The notes under the pieces were generated by a model that did no database searches, was not told the origin of the DNA, and saw only the letters and a list, made by a program, of their open reading frames with translations. Position numbers and translations under genes: made by a program. DNA of 64,000 nt. Source: Sphingomonas sp. SUN039 (lineage in GTDB: Bacteria > Pseudomonadota > Alphaproteobacteria > Sphingomonadales > Sphingomonadaceae). Positions 45,309-53,174 of the stretch are shown here, one piece after another (the first letter of the stretch is position 1; every line of letters begins with the position of its first letter). The stretch covers positions 354,001-418,000 of the forward strand of contig NZ_CP096972.1 in assembly GCF_024758725.1 (NCBI RefSeq), given 5' to 3'.

Positions 45309-45874
45309 GGCTGGGCTGCCTCACGCAAATGGCGTCGCCATTGCAGCAAGCCGATCACCGCGAGCACGAGGAAGACCGTATACAACCCGCTGGTGAGCCA
45401 CAGCCCCTTGGCCGCGTAGAGCCCCACCGACAGCAGATTGACCGCGATCCACCACCACCAGTTTTCCAGGTAGCGCCACGTCATCAGCAGCTGGGCGATG
45501 ACGCTGAGCATCGCGACGGATGCGTCCCAATAGGGCAGGCTGGCCGTGGTGAAGCGCGTCATGATCGTCCCCCAGCCGAGGACGACCAGCAGCGACACGC
45601 CCACCCAGATCCAGCGCTGCGCCACGCCGAGTTTGCGCACGGCCACCGTCCCGTCGCCTTCGCGGTGGCGCACCCAGGCGATCCAGCCGTACAGCTGCAC
45701 GATCAGGAAAAACACTTGCAACCCGGCGTCGCTGAACAGGCGCGCGTCCCAGAAAATCCGCGCGTAGAGCACGACCATCGCGATGCCGAACGGGTAATTC
45801 CACGGGCTGCGCCGCACGATCAGCGTGATGTTGGCAAGGCCGAGCAGCGCGGCGATGGCTTCGAGGAGCGACAT
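45305..45874 (-). CDS. pnuC: Nicotinamide riboside transporter PnuC
   Basis: The 189-residue protein has about seven membrane segments with RSPWNYPFGIAMVVLYARIFWDARLFSDAGLQVFFL, which contains the PnuC hallmark W-x-x-G and QxxFxxxxxYGWxxW region (QLYGWIAWVRHRE). PnuC is a facilitated-diffusion channel for nicotinamide riboside, trapped by the kinase encoded downstream. Confidence 0.9.
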   Translation of the reverse strand: MSLLEAIAALLGLANITLIVRRSPWNYPFGIAMVVLYARIFWDARLFSDAGLQVFFLIVQLYGWIAWVRHREGDGTVAVRKLGVAQRWIWVGVSLLVVLGWGTIMTRFTTASLPYWDASVAMLSVIAQLLMTWRYLENWWWWIAVNLLSVGLYAAKGLWLTSGLYTVFLVLAVIGLLQWRRHLREAAQP

Positions 45875-45926
45875 GGCGGCACGCGCATAGCGGAATGTGT
45901 GCGCGGGGATAGGGGGTGACTTCTTT

Positions 45927-46080
45927 CCTCTCCCTAGGGGAGAGGATATGGAGACTTAGTCTCGCCTCTTGGCGAGGCTTAGTCGAAGTTGGTGAGGGGC
46001 CGTGGTGCTTCCGTTGGAGAACCAAATCCCCTCACCCCGCCGCGCTGGCGCGCGTGTCGCCCTCTCCCTATGGGAGAGGG
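45927..46080. repeat. CCCTCTCC-type hairpin cluster before the DUF2855 gene
   Basis: A first hairpin (CCTCTCC-CTAG-GGGAGAGG, about 45927-45945) and a last one (CCCTCTCCC-TAT-GGGAGAGGG, 46060-46080) flank GTCTCGCC/GGCGAG-type inverted bits. This fills the space between the divergent pnuC and DUF2855 genes. Confidence 0.72.
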
Positions 46081-46101
46081 AAGAAGACTAAGGAGAGTCG
46101 C

Positions 46102-47178
46102 ATGCCCCAACAGATCACCGTGCCGCGTACTGCATTCGCCGAGGCGACGCTCGACGCGCTGGCGCTGTCACCGCTGGATGCGGGGCAGGCGCTGCTGAAA
46201 ATCGACCAGTTTGCGGTCACATCCAACAATGTGACCTATGCGGCGATCGGCGAGGCCTTCGGGTACTGGGATTTTTTCCCGGCCGGGGAACGGCGTGGAA
46301 TCGTGCCGGTGTGGGGACATGCGACGGTCGTCGACGCGGGCGACACGGGATTGACCGTCGGCGAAAGGGTCTATGGCTATCTGCCGATGGCGACACATCT
46401 GGTGGTCGAGCCGGTCGCGGTGACCGGCGGCAGTTTCACCGACGGCGCGGCGCACCGGCAGAAGCGGGCGGCGGTCTATAACCAGTACCGGCGGCTCGAT
46501 GCCGATCCGGGGCATGTCGCGGGCGGCGAGGATGTACGGAGCGTCTTCGAACCGCTGTTCCTGACGTCGTTCCTGATCGAGGCGATGTTCCGGCGCGAGG
46601 CGTGGCATGGGGCGGAGCGTCTGATCGTCACCAGTGCGTCGTCGAAGACCGCGATGGCGCTGGCGCATGTTGCGCGGGCCTCGTCGCCGCAGGTCGAACG
46701 GATCGGGCTGACGTCGGCGCGGAACATCGGCTTCGTCGAGCGGACGGGGCTGTACGACAAGGTGCTCGGTTATGACGAGATGGCCGAGATCGGCGGGGGA
46801 AGCGCGGTGTCGGTCGATTTTGCGGGGAACGGGGCGACCCTGTCGGCGCTGCATGAGGCGGTGGGCGACGACCTGAAATACTCGTGTCTGGTCGGGGCAA
46901 CCGACTGGGCAAACCGCGGCGGCTTCGGCGCGCGTGACATAGCGGGACCGAAGCCGGTACTGTTCTTCGCGCCCGATCACGTCGCGACGACGGTTGCCGA
47001 GCTGGGGCCGAAGGGATTCGGCGCGGCGGTCGCCGACCGCTGGCGTGCGTTTGCAGGCGATGCGGCGAAGCTGGTCAAGATCGAGGCCGTAGCGGGGCTC
47101 GCCGATGCGATTCCGGCGTGGCGGGCGGCGGTCGACGGGCGGGCAAGCCCGGATGTCGGCGTGGTAGTGCGGCCTTGA
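46102..47178 (+). CDS. DUF2855-family protein (degenerate MDR-like)
   Basis: From the ATG at 46102, behind AAGGAG, the 358-residue protein reads as a DUF2855 member: FAVTSNNVTYAAIGEAFGYWDFFP, the Y-x-x-YRRLDADP piece, VFEPLFLTSFLIEAMF and TSASSKTAMALAHVAR. These are distant relatives of medium-chain dehydrogenases that lack the usual zinc ligands. The function is not known to me. Confidence 0.85.
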   Translation: MPQQITVPRTAFAEATLDALALSPLDAGQALLKIDQFAVTSNNVTYAAIGEAFGYWDFFPAGERRGIVPVWGHATVVDAGDTGLTVGERVYGYLPMATHLVVEPVAVTGGSFTDGAAHRQKRAAVYNQYRRLDADPGHVAGGEDVRSVFEPLFLTSFLIEAMFRREAWHGAERLIVTSASSKTAMALAHVARASSPQVERIGLTSARNIGFVERTGLYDKVLGYDEMAEIGGGSAVSVDFAGNGATLSALHEAVGDDLKYSCLVGATDWANRGGFGARDIAGPKPVLFFAPDHVATTVAELGPKGFGAAVADRWRAFAGDAAKLVKIEAVAGLADAIPAWRAAVDGRASPDVGVVVRP

Positions 47179-47182
47179 AGGC

Positions 47183-47827
47183 TTACCAGCTGACCATGCA
47201 TGGGGGCGCTGCCGGGATAGTCCCCATCACCGGCGGTTTAGGGAAATACTGGGTCGAGACCTGAACGCCGGTCGCGGTCGCGTCGTCGTAGAGCAGCGAA
47301 ATAAGCTTCAGCGCCTCGTCGAGGCCCGACGAGATGCCGCCGCCGGTCAGGCGGTTCTGGCCCGGCGTCTGCGACACAATGTAGCGCGCGTTGGTGGTAT
47401 CGACCTGGATGGCGGGGAATTCCTGCAGGCACTTCACGAATGCCCAGTGCGTCGTCGCGGCATGGCCATCGAGCAGGCCCGCGCGGGCGACCAGCAGCGC
47501 GCCTTCGCACACCGAGCAGACCCATGTCGCGCTTGCCGCAATCTGTTTCAGATAGGCGAGATAGGGCGACGCTGGATCGGACATCATGTCGCCCAGCGCC
47601 TTGGGGTCGCCGCCCGGCACCCACAGCACATCGAGCGAGGGCACCTCGGCAAAGCTCGCCTGCGCGTTGAAAGTGATGTTGTTGATCGTGGTGACCGGCC
47701 CGCCGTCTTCGGATACGACGACGGTCTCCAGCGGATCATGGGCAGATTCGACCCAGTAGAACATTTCGAGCGGGCCGGCGACGTCGAGCAGGTTGACCCC
47801 CTGATAGACCGGAATGCCGAGTTTCAT
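47183..47827 (-). CDS. DJ-1/PfpI-family protein (isonitrile hydratase-like)
   Basis: The 214-residue protein has the DJ-1 start MKLGIPVYQGVNLLDVAGPLEMF, a nucleophile-elbow Cys in WVCSVCEGALLVARAGLL and TTHWAFVKCLQEF, which is the arrangement of inhA-type isonitrile hydratases and GATase1-like regulators without the AraC part. The activity is unproven. Same strand as, and immediately after, the DUF2182 and tyrosinase genes. Confidence 0.85.
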   Translation of the reverse strand: MKLGIPVYQGVNLLDVAGPLEMFYWVESAHDPLETVVVSEDGGPVTTINNITFNAQASFAEVPSLDVLWVPGGDPKALGDMMSDPASPYLAYLKQIAASATWVCSVCEGALLVARAGLLDGHAATTHWAFVKCLQEFPAIQVDTTNARYIVSQTPGQNRLTGGGISSGLDEALKLISLLYDDATATGVQVSTQYFPKPPVMGTIPAAPPCMVSW

Positions 47828-47841
47828 GCGTCGTCTCCCCC

Positions 47842-48618
47842 CTAACGAAACTGCAGCCGCATTGCGGCGCGTGCGCGGACAAGACGCAGCGCCTTGTCCG
47901 GCCAGCGCAGCGCCCATGCCGGACGCACCGGCCGGTCGATCCGCTCGCCCGCCAGCCACAGCGCGACGGCGGCCATCGCGAACAGATGCCCCTGCGCGAC
48001 AAGGAGCGGCAGAAGCATCAGCGCCCAGCAGGCGCCGACGCACCAGACCCCTTGGCTCACCCCGAAACGCAGCGCGTCGCGGTCCGCCGCTGCGCCGAAC
48101 GCCGCCAGACCGGGCAGCGAGTGGCAGCGGTTGAGGCAGCGCTGCTTGAGCGGCGAGACTTGCCATAGCGCCGCGACAAACAGCGCGCCTGCGAGCGGCA
48201 GCGCCGAACCCGGCAGAGCCAGCCGCAGCATCAGCGCGCTTGCCAAAAGCACGGTACCCGTTGCCATCCACACCGCCGCATAGCCGCCGACGAACAGCGC
48301 GACCGCGCGCCCACGCCGCCGCGTCAGACTGCGTGCGCGGACATGTCGGATGGGGGCGGCAAGCAGCGGCAGCATCATTGCCGCCAGCATCAGCGCCCAG
48401 CCGATGGCGAGCGTTGCCGGCGGGTTCATCGCCAGTGCTAGGTCGATCGCCGCAGGTGTCGGCGTGGCTGGAGCCGGGAGCGCCGCGAGCGCCACGCCCG
48501 CACAGAGGGCAGGGAGCGCCAGCCCGCTCGCTGCCGCCGCGAGCAGCGCCCAGGCCAGCGCGCTCGCCGCCAGCAGCGGTTGCCGCACGGTCCGTCGCTC
48601 GCGCGCCTCGGGGGTCAC
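47842..48618 (-). CDS. DUF2182-type polytopic membrane protein
   Basis: From GTG at 48618 the 258-residue protein has about six membrane segments. WALMLAAMMLPLLAAPIRHVRARS and LWQVSPLKQRCLNRCHSL are characteristic of DUF2182, in which the MMxP and YQxxPLKxxCLxxCR motifs are thought to bind metal. Lying between a copper enzyme and a DJ-1 protein, a link to copper handling is plausible but unproven. The ATG-less start is chosen from reading-frame context. Confidence 0.78.
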   Translation of the reverse strand: MTPEARERRTVRQPLLAASALAWALLAAAASGLALPALCAGVALAALPAPATPTPAAIDLALAMNPPATLAIGWALMLAAMMLPLLAAPIRHVRARSLTRRRGRAVALFVGGYAAVWMATGTVLLASALMLRLALPGSALPLAGALFVAALWQVSPLKQRCLNRCHSLPGLAAFGAAADRDALRFGVSQGVWCVGACWALMLLPLLVAQGHLFAMAAVALWLAGERIDRPVRPAWALRWPDKALRLVRARAAMRLQFR

Positions 48619-48646
48619 ATCGGCTGCCTCTGCCCGGCCGCTGCGG

Positions 48647-50194
48647 TCAAAGGCCCTGGCGATAGATGCTGATGCGCCCGATGCTGATCTTCGCGCTTTT
48701 CGACACCGGATTGGTCGGCACGAAGCGGATGCCGAGGGTGTCGACGTCGAGCTTGTCCTCCAGATGCAGCGCATCGACGATCTGGGTGATTTCGAGCGAA
48801 TAGTTGAGCCCTGCGCCACCATGTTCGTCGTCGGCGAGACTTGCCTTTCGCACGCCGAACAGCGCGATGCTGCCCGCCAGCCGCTCGGGATGGAGCGCGG
48901 GATCGGTGCCCTCGGGCAGGTCGACATAGACGCTGAATGCGGTTGCATCGGCGGCACCGCGCACGTTTTCGAGGTTGAGGAACACGCGGTCGAGCGAGGC
49001 CCCGTCGGACAGCGCCGCCGATTCGGTAAGGTTGTCGGCGACCTTGCGCCGGGTGGCGGGATCGAGCGCGACGGCAGTGGTAATATCGCTGCCGACGATC
49101 GCCACCGGCTTGGGGCTGGCCCCGACCAGTTCGACGTTCTTGCCGCTTGCCATATCGTCCAGTCCTCCGGCCCCGGCCAGTGCCGCCGTTCCTGCACCCA
49201 ATGCCTCGAGCCGGACCATCGGTTGCACGGGCGAAACGGGGGCGACGGCGGGCGTCAGGCTGTCATACTGATAGCCGAGCGTGGCAAGGCTGACCATCTG
49301 CTGCGGGGTATAGTCCCACGCCACCGCGCCGGGCATCGGCATCGAGAAGATGCGCCCACCGGTGTTGCCCGGCCCCTTCAGCCAGTCGGGGTCGGTCGGG
49401 TCGGTGTGTCCGGCCTTGCGCCAGGCCGCCCACAACCGGTCGATATTGGCGTGGTGCAGCCAGAAGATCGGGTCGAGCGCAGCGGTGTCGGGATCCGACA
49501 TGAGGCCGGGCTGGGTGTTCGGCGCAGCGGGATTGGCGCCGCCGACCAGGCCATGGACATAGTCGTGCGGCTGCGTCTCGATGCCGCCATGCGTCGGCCC
49601 GCCGTGCGAAAAGCCCGTGTCGAGGCCGCCGAACCCCGGACTGCCGCTCGACACGCCGGTGAAGTCGGGATCGCCGAGCGCGTTCAGATTAACCATGTTG
49701 ACCGGCACGAAAACATTGCCGTTGTTGTTCGGGCCGTAGCGCTGTTTGACGAACAGCGGATTGTCGGTCGCGCCGTCGGGCCAGCTTTGCGTGGCAAAAG
49801 CGGGCGGCAGCTTGAACTGGTTCGGCGCAAAATAATTCCAGTAGGGGAGCGCCCAGGTTGCGGGGCCGCCGAGCTTGACGATTTCGGCGCGGACATTGGC
49901 CTCGAACGCCAGCAGATAGCCGCGGTGCCACGGCAGGAAATACCAGCTGCCGTGCTGGCACTGGTCCCAGTACCGCTTGACGTCGGCGGGCTTGGGCTTG
50001 GGCATCGTCGGCGACAGATAGCCGTATTTGGTCCACAAGGGCGGATAGATGCCGTGGATCGCGCCGTAGAAGCTCCAGCTGTTGGGATCGGCAATGGCGC
50101 GCGCCTTCATCGCCTTGACCCCGCGCGCGTACCACAGGACGGCCGGGGCCCAGGTGCTACCCAGTCCATAGATATTCTGGCGTGTAAAGGTCAT
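48647..50194 (-). CDS. Tyrosinase-family type 3 copper oxidase
   Basis: The 515-residue protein has the CuA region AIHGIYPPLW, then CQHGSWYFLPWHRGYLLAFE, and the CuB region ETQPHDYVHG followed by DPIFWLHHANIDRLWAAW, so both copper sites look complete. The His of QHGSW and WHRG are the usual ligands. A C-terminal domain (about 350-515) with VFLNLENVRGAADATAFSVYVDLPEG resembles the lid-like domain of plant polyphenol oxidases. Tyrosinases oxidise phenols to quinones. No signal peptide is seen. Confidence 0.9.
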   Translation of the reverse strand: MTFTRQNIYGLGSTWAPAVLWYARGVKAMKARAIADPNSWSFYGAIHGIYPPLWTKYGYLSPTMPKPKPADVKRYWDQCQHGSWYFLPWHRGYLLAFEANVRAEIVKLGGPATWALPYWNYFAPNQFKLPPAFATQSWPDGATDNPLFVKQRYGPNNNGNVFVPVNMVNLNALGDPDFTGVSSGSPGFGGLDTGFSHGGPTHGGIETQPHDYVHGLVGGANPAAPNTQPGLMSDPDTAALDPIFWLHHANIDRLWAAWRKAGHTDPTDPDWLKGPGNTGGRIFSMPMPGAVAWDYTPQQMVSLATLGYQYDSLTPAVAPVSPVQPMVRLEALGAGTAALAGAGGLDDMASGKNVELVGASPKPVAIVGSDITTAVALDPATRRKVADNLTESAALSDGASLDRVFLNLENVRGAADATAFSVYVDLPEGTDPALHPERLAGSIALFGVRKASLADDEHGGAGLNYSLEITQIVDALHLEDKLDVDTLGIRFVPTNPVSKSAKISIGRISIYRQGL

Positions 50195-50308
50195 CGCTGC
50201 TCCCCCGGGCTGTGGGTTGATGGTGGCTGCGACGCTTATTGTTTAAAATTAGGATAGCCGGATTCGGGCTGCGGGCAAGCGGTTTTGCGCGGGCGTTATG
50301 GCGACGGC

Positions 50309-50458
50309 GTGGGTGAATGCCCACGCCGCCAGTTTCTTGTCAGGGTGGCGCAACCCGGCAAAGCCGTGTCGCCGTCGGTCCTCGCCTTAGAGAGGCCGGC
50401 CGGATGAGCCGCGTGTTCGCTCGAATTTAGCTTCGCTAAATTCTTGCGCGGCTCATCT
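50309..50458. terminator. Nested hairpins after the glycine-zipper gene
   Basis: ATGAGCCGCG and CGCGGCTCAT (10 bp, perfect) enclose GAATTTAG-CTTCG-CTAAATTC near 50405-50460, overlapping the end of the leftward glycine-zipper gene. A second hairpin GGCGTGGG/CCCACGCC is at about 50315-50330. They probably act as terminators for this side of the tyrosinase gene. Apart from these, 50195-50452 holds nothing I can name. Confidence 0.55.
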
Positions 50459-50992
50459 GCACCGCACCTCCGCCTGATTGCGCTCCACCGCACGTCCGGC
50501 CAGACCGCCGAGCGCCGCGCCGATCAGCGTGCCGACCGTGCGCGAACGCCCGCCGTCGATGACGTTGCCGAGGATGCCGCCACCGGCCGCGCCGATGATC
50601 AGGCCGGTCGTGCCGTCGCTGCGCTTGCAGTAATAGCGGCCGTCGTTGCCACGATAGACGCGGTCGTCGGACGCAAGCACGCGCTCCTGATAACGCGGAT
50701 CGTCGCGGTAATAGCGCGACGGCTCGTAGCCGGTCTCGACGCGCTCATCGTTATATTGGCCGTTGTTGTACTGGCCGTTGTTGTAGCCCTGCTGCTGATA
50801 GCCGCGACCGTTGTTGCGTGCGGCGCGGTAGCGGTCCGATTCGGCGCGGAACAGCGCGAGCTCGCGGTCCATGCGGTCCTGCGCGGCGGCAAAGCGGGCG
50901 TCGTCGGCGCGGCTTTGTGCGACGGCAGGGGCGGCGACGGCGAGGCCTGCCGTCGTCGAGGCGAGGGCGAGGAGGAGGGCGATACGGCGCAT
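50453..50992 (-). CDS. Exported glycine-zipper protein
   Basis: From the ATG at 50992 the 179-residue protein has a signal peptide (MRRIALLLALASTTAGLAVAAPAVA), a charged helix, a Tyr/Gln/Asn/Gly-rich stretch (GYNNGQYNNGQYND) and a C-terminal glycine zipper LIIGAAGGGILGNVIDGG plus GTLIGAALGGLAGRAVERN. Such 2TM glycine-zipper domains, as in SlyB-like proteins, sit in the outer membrane or periplasm. The role is unknown. Confidence 0.82.
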   Translation of the reverse strand: MRRIALLLALASTTAGLAVAAPAVAQSRADDARFAAAQDRMDRELALFRAESDRYRAARNNGRGYQQQGYNNGQYNNGQYNDERVETGYEPSRYYRDDPRYQERVLASDDRVYRGNDGRYYCKRSDGTTGLIIGAAGGGILGNVIDGGRSRTVGTLIGAALGGLAGRAVERNQAEVRCR

Positions 50993-51149
50993 TGGACATT
51001 CCTTGTATGGGAGAGTGGCCGCTGAACGCGCGGACGCCGCCGTTCGTTGCATGAACGAAATTGGCGCGGGATTTCGCGGGCCGTGCTATCTGCGGCCATG
51101 GTCGTTACGCGCACGGCCGTCCCGGTTTTCGCGAGGAGAGATCGACGGC

Positions 51150-51761
51150 GTGAACATAGCCGGATTTGCCCTCGCCGTGCTGTTGATCGAGCTGACGCCC
51201 GGTCCGAACATGGCATGGCTCGCCGGCCTTGCCGCGACCGAAGGGTGGCGGCGGGGGCTGGCGGCGGTCGTTGGCGTGGCCCTCGGCTTGTCGACCAATG
51301 GCGTGCTGGCGGCGCTCGGGCTGGCGGCACTGCTGCAGGCCGCGCCGCAGCTGTGGATCTGGCTGCGGCTTGCAGGCGCGGCGATGATGGTGTGGCTGGC
51401 GATCGAGGCGTGGCGCGGCGCGGAGAAGGCGGCAAGGGTGGCCGGGCCCGACACTTCGGCATGGCGCGCCTTTGCCACCGGTGCGCTGATCAACCTGCTC
51501 AACCCCAAGGCCTATATCTTCTTCATCGTCGTCGCGCCGCAATTTATGGGCGGTGCACAGCTGACCTTGTCAAGCGCGCTGCTGCTGTGCCTGGTCAGCG
51601 TGACCATCGCGACAGTCATCCATCTGGCGATCGTCTTTGCGGGAAGCCGCGCGCATAGCTGGCTGAACGACCCGCGCCGGACAGCAACTGTGCGACGCGG
51701 CTTTGCGCTGGTCATGCTCGGCGTGGCAGCGTCATTCCTGCTTGCCGATCTGGGTGCATGA
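51150..51761 (+). CDS. LysE-family amino-acid exporter
   Basis: From GTG at 51150, preceded by GAGGAGAG, the 203-residue protein has about six membrane segments. FALAVLLIELTPGPNMAWL and FATGALINLLNPKAYIFFIVVAPQF are LysE/RhtB signatures (the TPGPN and NPKA motifs). It exports amino acids or related solutes; which one is not predictable. Confidence 0.9.
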   Translation: MNIAGFALAVLLIELTPGPNMAWLAGLAATEGWRRGLAAVVGVALGLSTNGVLAALGLAALLQAAPQLWIWLRLAGAAMMVWLAIEAWRGAEKAARVAGPDTSAWRAFATGALINLLNPKAYIFFIVVAPQFMGGAQLTLSSALLLCLVSVTIATVIHLAIVFAGSRAHSWLNDPRRTATVRRGFALVMLGVAASFLLADLGA

Positions 51762-51839
51762 CGCCTATTCCAGTTTCGTGTTGAAACCTACATCGCGGGG
51801 CGATATCGCGGTTTCCGCATTCAGCGAGAGGATTTTTGC

Positions 51840-52478
51840 ATGATCGTCCACGGCAGCAGCATTTCGCCCTTCGTCCGCAAGGTTCTGGTCTTTGCCGCCG
51901 AGAAGGGGCTGGCGTGCGAGAACAGGCCGACTGGCCTCGGCCCGAAGTCCGACGAATTCATGGCGATCAGTCCGTTCGGCAAAATTCCGGCGTTCGAGGA
52001 TGGCGATTACAAATTGTGCGATTCGAGTGCGATCGTGCACTATGTCGACGCGGCCTATGCTGCGACGCCGTTGATCCCCGCCGACCCGAAGGATCGGGGC
52101 CGGGCGGTGTGGTTCGACGAATATGCCGACACGATCATGTTTGCGGCGTTCGCGCCGATCTTCTGGAACCGTGCGCTCGCGCCGCGGCTGAAGATGCCGT
52201 TCGACGAGGCGCTGGCCGCCAAGGCTGAGGCCGAAGCGGTGCCGCCGGTGCTGGCCTATCTGGAAAGCATCGCGCCCGAGGCGGGGGCCTATCTGATCGG
52301 CGACAGCCTGTCGCTGGCCGACATTGCGGTGTGCTGCCCGCTGGTCAACGGCAGCTATGCCGGACTGACGGTGGATGCGGACAAATACCCGCGTGCGGCG
52401 GCCTATACGGCGGCGATCCTGGCGCGCCCGAGCTTTGCGACGCTGATCGCGGCGGACAAGGCGATGATGGGGTTTTGA
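51840..52478 (+). CDS. Glutathione S-transferase family protein
   Basis: The 212-residue protein has an N-terminal thioredoxin-like domain (MIVHGSSISPFVRKVLVFAAEKGL, then FGKIPAFEDGDYKLCDSSAIVHY) and an all-helical C-terminal domain with LIGDSLSLADIAVCCPLVN. SISPFVRK places a Ser at the active site. It probably conjugates glutathione to electrophiles. It is the last gene before the head-tail cluster. Confidence 0.9.
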   Translation: MIVHGSSISPFVRKVLVFAAEKGLACENRPTGLGPKSDEFMAISPFGKIPAFEDGDYKLCDSSAIVHYVDAAYAATPLIPADPKDRGRAVWFDEYADTIMFAAFAPIFWNRALAPRLKMPFDEALAAKAEAEAVPPVLAYLESIAPEAGAYLIGDSLSLADIAVCCPLVNGSYAGLTVDADKYPRAAAYTAAILARPSFATLIAADKAMMGF

Positions 52479-52490
52479 GGGGCTGCTCCT

Positions 52491-52570
52491 CGCCGAGCGC
52501 CAGCGAGATGTCGAGCGTGCTGAAAATGTTCTCGCTTACGCTCGAACGAGCACCTCGCTCGCGCTCGGCG
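52491..52570. repeat. CGAGCG-nn-AGCGAG palindromic repeat upstream of the head-tail cluster
   Basis: CGCCGAGCGCCAGCGAG (52491-52507) and CTCGCTCGCGCTCGGCG (52554-52570) are 17-bp inverted copies with one mismatch. It lies between the GST gene and the AT-rich promoter region and may insulate the two transcription units. Confidence 0.8.
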
Positions 52571-52603
52571 AAGAAAAGAAAAAACCTATTTGGCATTTAA
52601 TAC

Positions 52604-52632
52604 TTGACAGCGTCACGCTGTTTGGTTAGAAA
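52604..52632 (+). promoter_or_regulatory. Promoter-like site with 15-bp palindrome operator
   Basis: TTGACA (52604-52609) and TAGAAA (52627-52632) are 17 bases apart. ACAGCGTCACGCTGT (52607-52621) is a perfect palindrome (7-bp arms) that overlaps the -35 box and fills the spacer, the expected position for a repressor or activator site. The surrounding stretch 52570-52650 is unusually AT-rich for this window. The first cluster gene begins at 52725. Confidence 0.6.
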
Positions 52633-52657
52633 TACAGATATTGGGATTACCGAATCG

Positions 52658-52711
52658 GGGCCGGGGCGCTCCCTTCCAGCGGAAGGGGCGCTGACCGGCC
52701 CTTTTATTTTT
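52658..52711 (+). terminator. Strong intrinsic terminator in the leader of the head-tail cluster
   Basis: GGGCCGG (52658-52664) pairs with CCGGCCC (52695-52701), and inside them GCGCTCCCTTCC pairs with GGAAGGGGCGC with one bulged base and loop AGC. TTTTATTTTT follows directly. It stands between the promoter-like site and the first gene, 14 bases before the ATG, so transcription would end here unless the terminator is bypassed. Confidence 0.75.
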
Positions 52712-52724
52712 GGAGAGCACCGAC

Positions 52725-53174
52725 ATGCCGATAAAGCGGAAGTCTGTGGCCAAGCCTAAACGCGCCGTCGGCATTCCAACTGTCAAACTGTGGACTGCCG
52801 ACAAGCGCGCAACGTTTCTGGCGGCGCTTGCCGAACTCGCCAATGTGGCCGCCGCCGCCAGACTGGCCGGGGTTCCGGAAACCAGCCCCTATAAGCTGAA
52901 GCTCATCGACGCGAAATTTGCCGAGGCATGGGAAGCAGCGATCGACGAAGGTTATAACCGGCTCGAACTACTGTTGCTGCGTCGGGCCACTTATGGCGAG
53001 CAGGCCGATGGCGAGGATGCCCCGACGATCTCGACAACACTTGCGCTGGGCTTGCTGAAGGCGCGGCAGACCATTGCCCGGCGCGGTCCGCCGAAACTCC
53101 CGGTGCCGATGTACGGCGAGGAATTGCGGACCGAGCTGAGGGCGAGGCTGGCGACGCTGAAGAACGATGGCTGA
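52725..53174 (+). CDS. Terminase small-subunit-like protein (GTA gp1 position)
   Basis: From the ATG at 52725, after GGAGAG, the 149-residue protein has a basic N-terminus and a helix-turn-helix-like stretch RATFLAALAELANVAAAARLAGVPETSPY, then EAWEAAIDEGYNRLELLLLRRATYG. This matches the layout of small terminases, which recognise DNA for packaging. It ends 8 bases inside the large terminase gene. A TTG at 52710 could start it five codons earlier. Confidence 0.75.
   Translation: MPIKRKSVAKPKRAVGIPTVKLWTADKRATFLAALAELANVAAAARLAGVPETSPYKLKLIDAKFAEAWEAAIDEGYNRLELLLLRRATYGEQADGEDAPTISTTLALGLLKARQTIARRGPPKLPVPMYGEELRTELRARLATLKNDG

Noticed and set aside
45875-46101. A riboswitch upstream of pnuC
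   Set aside because: The gap is filled by the CCCTCTCC repeat hairpins; I could not find a conserved riboswitch core by eye.
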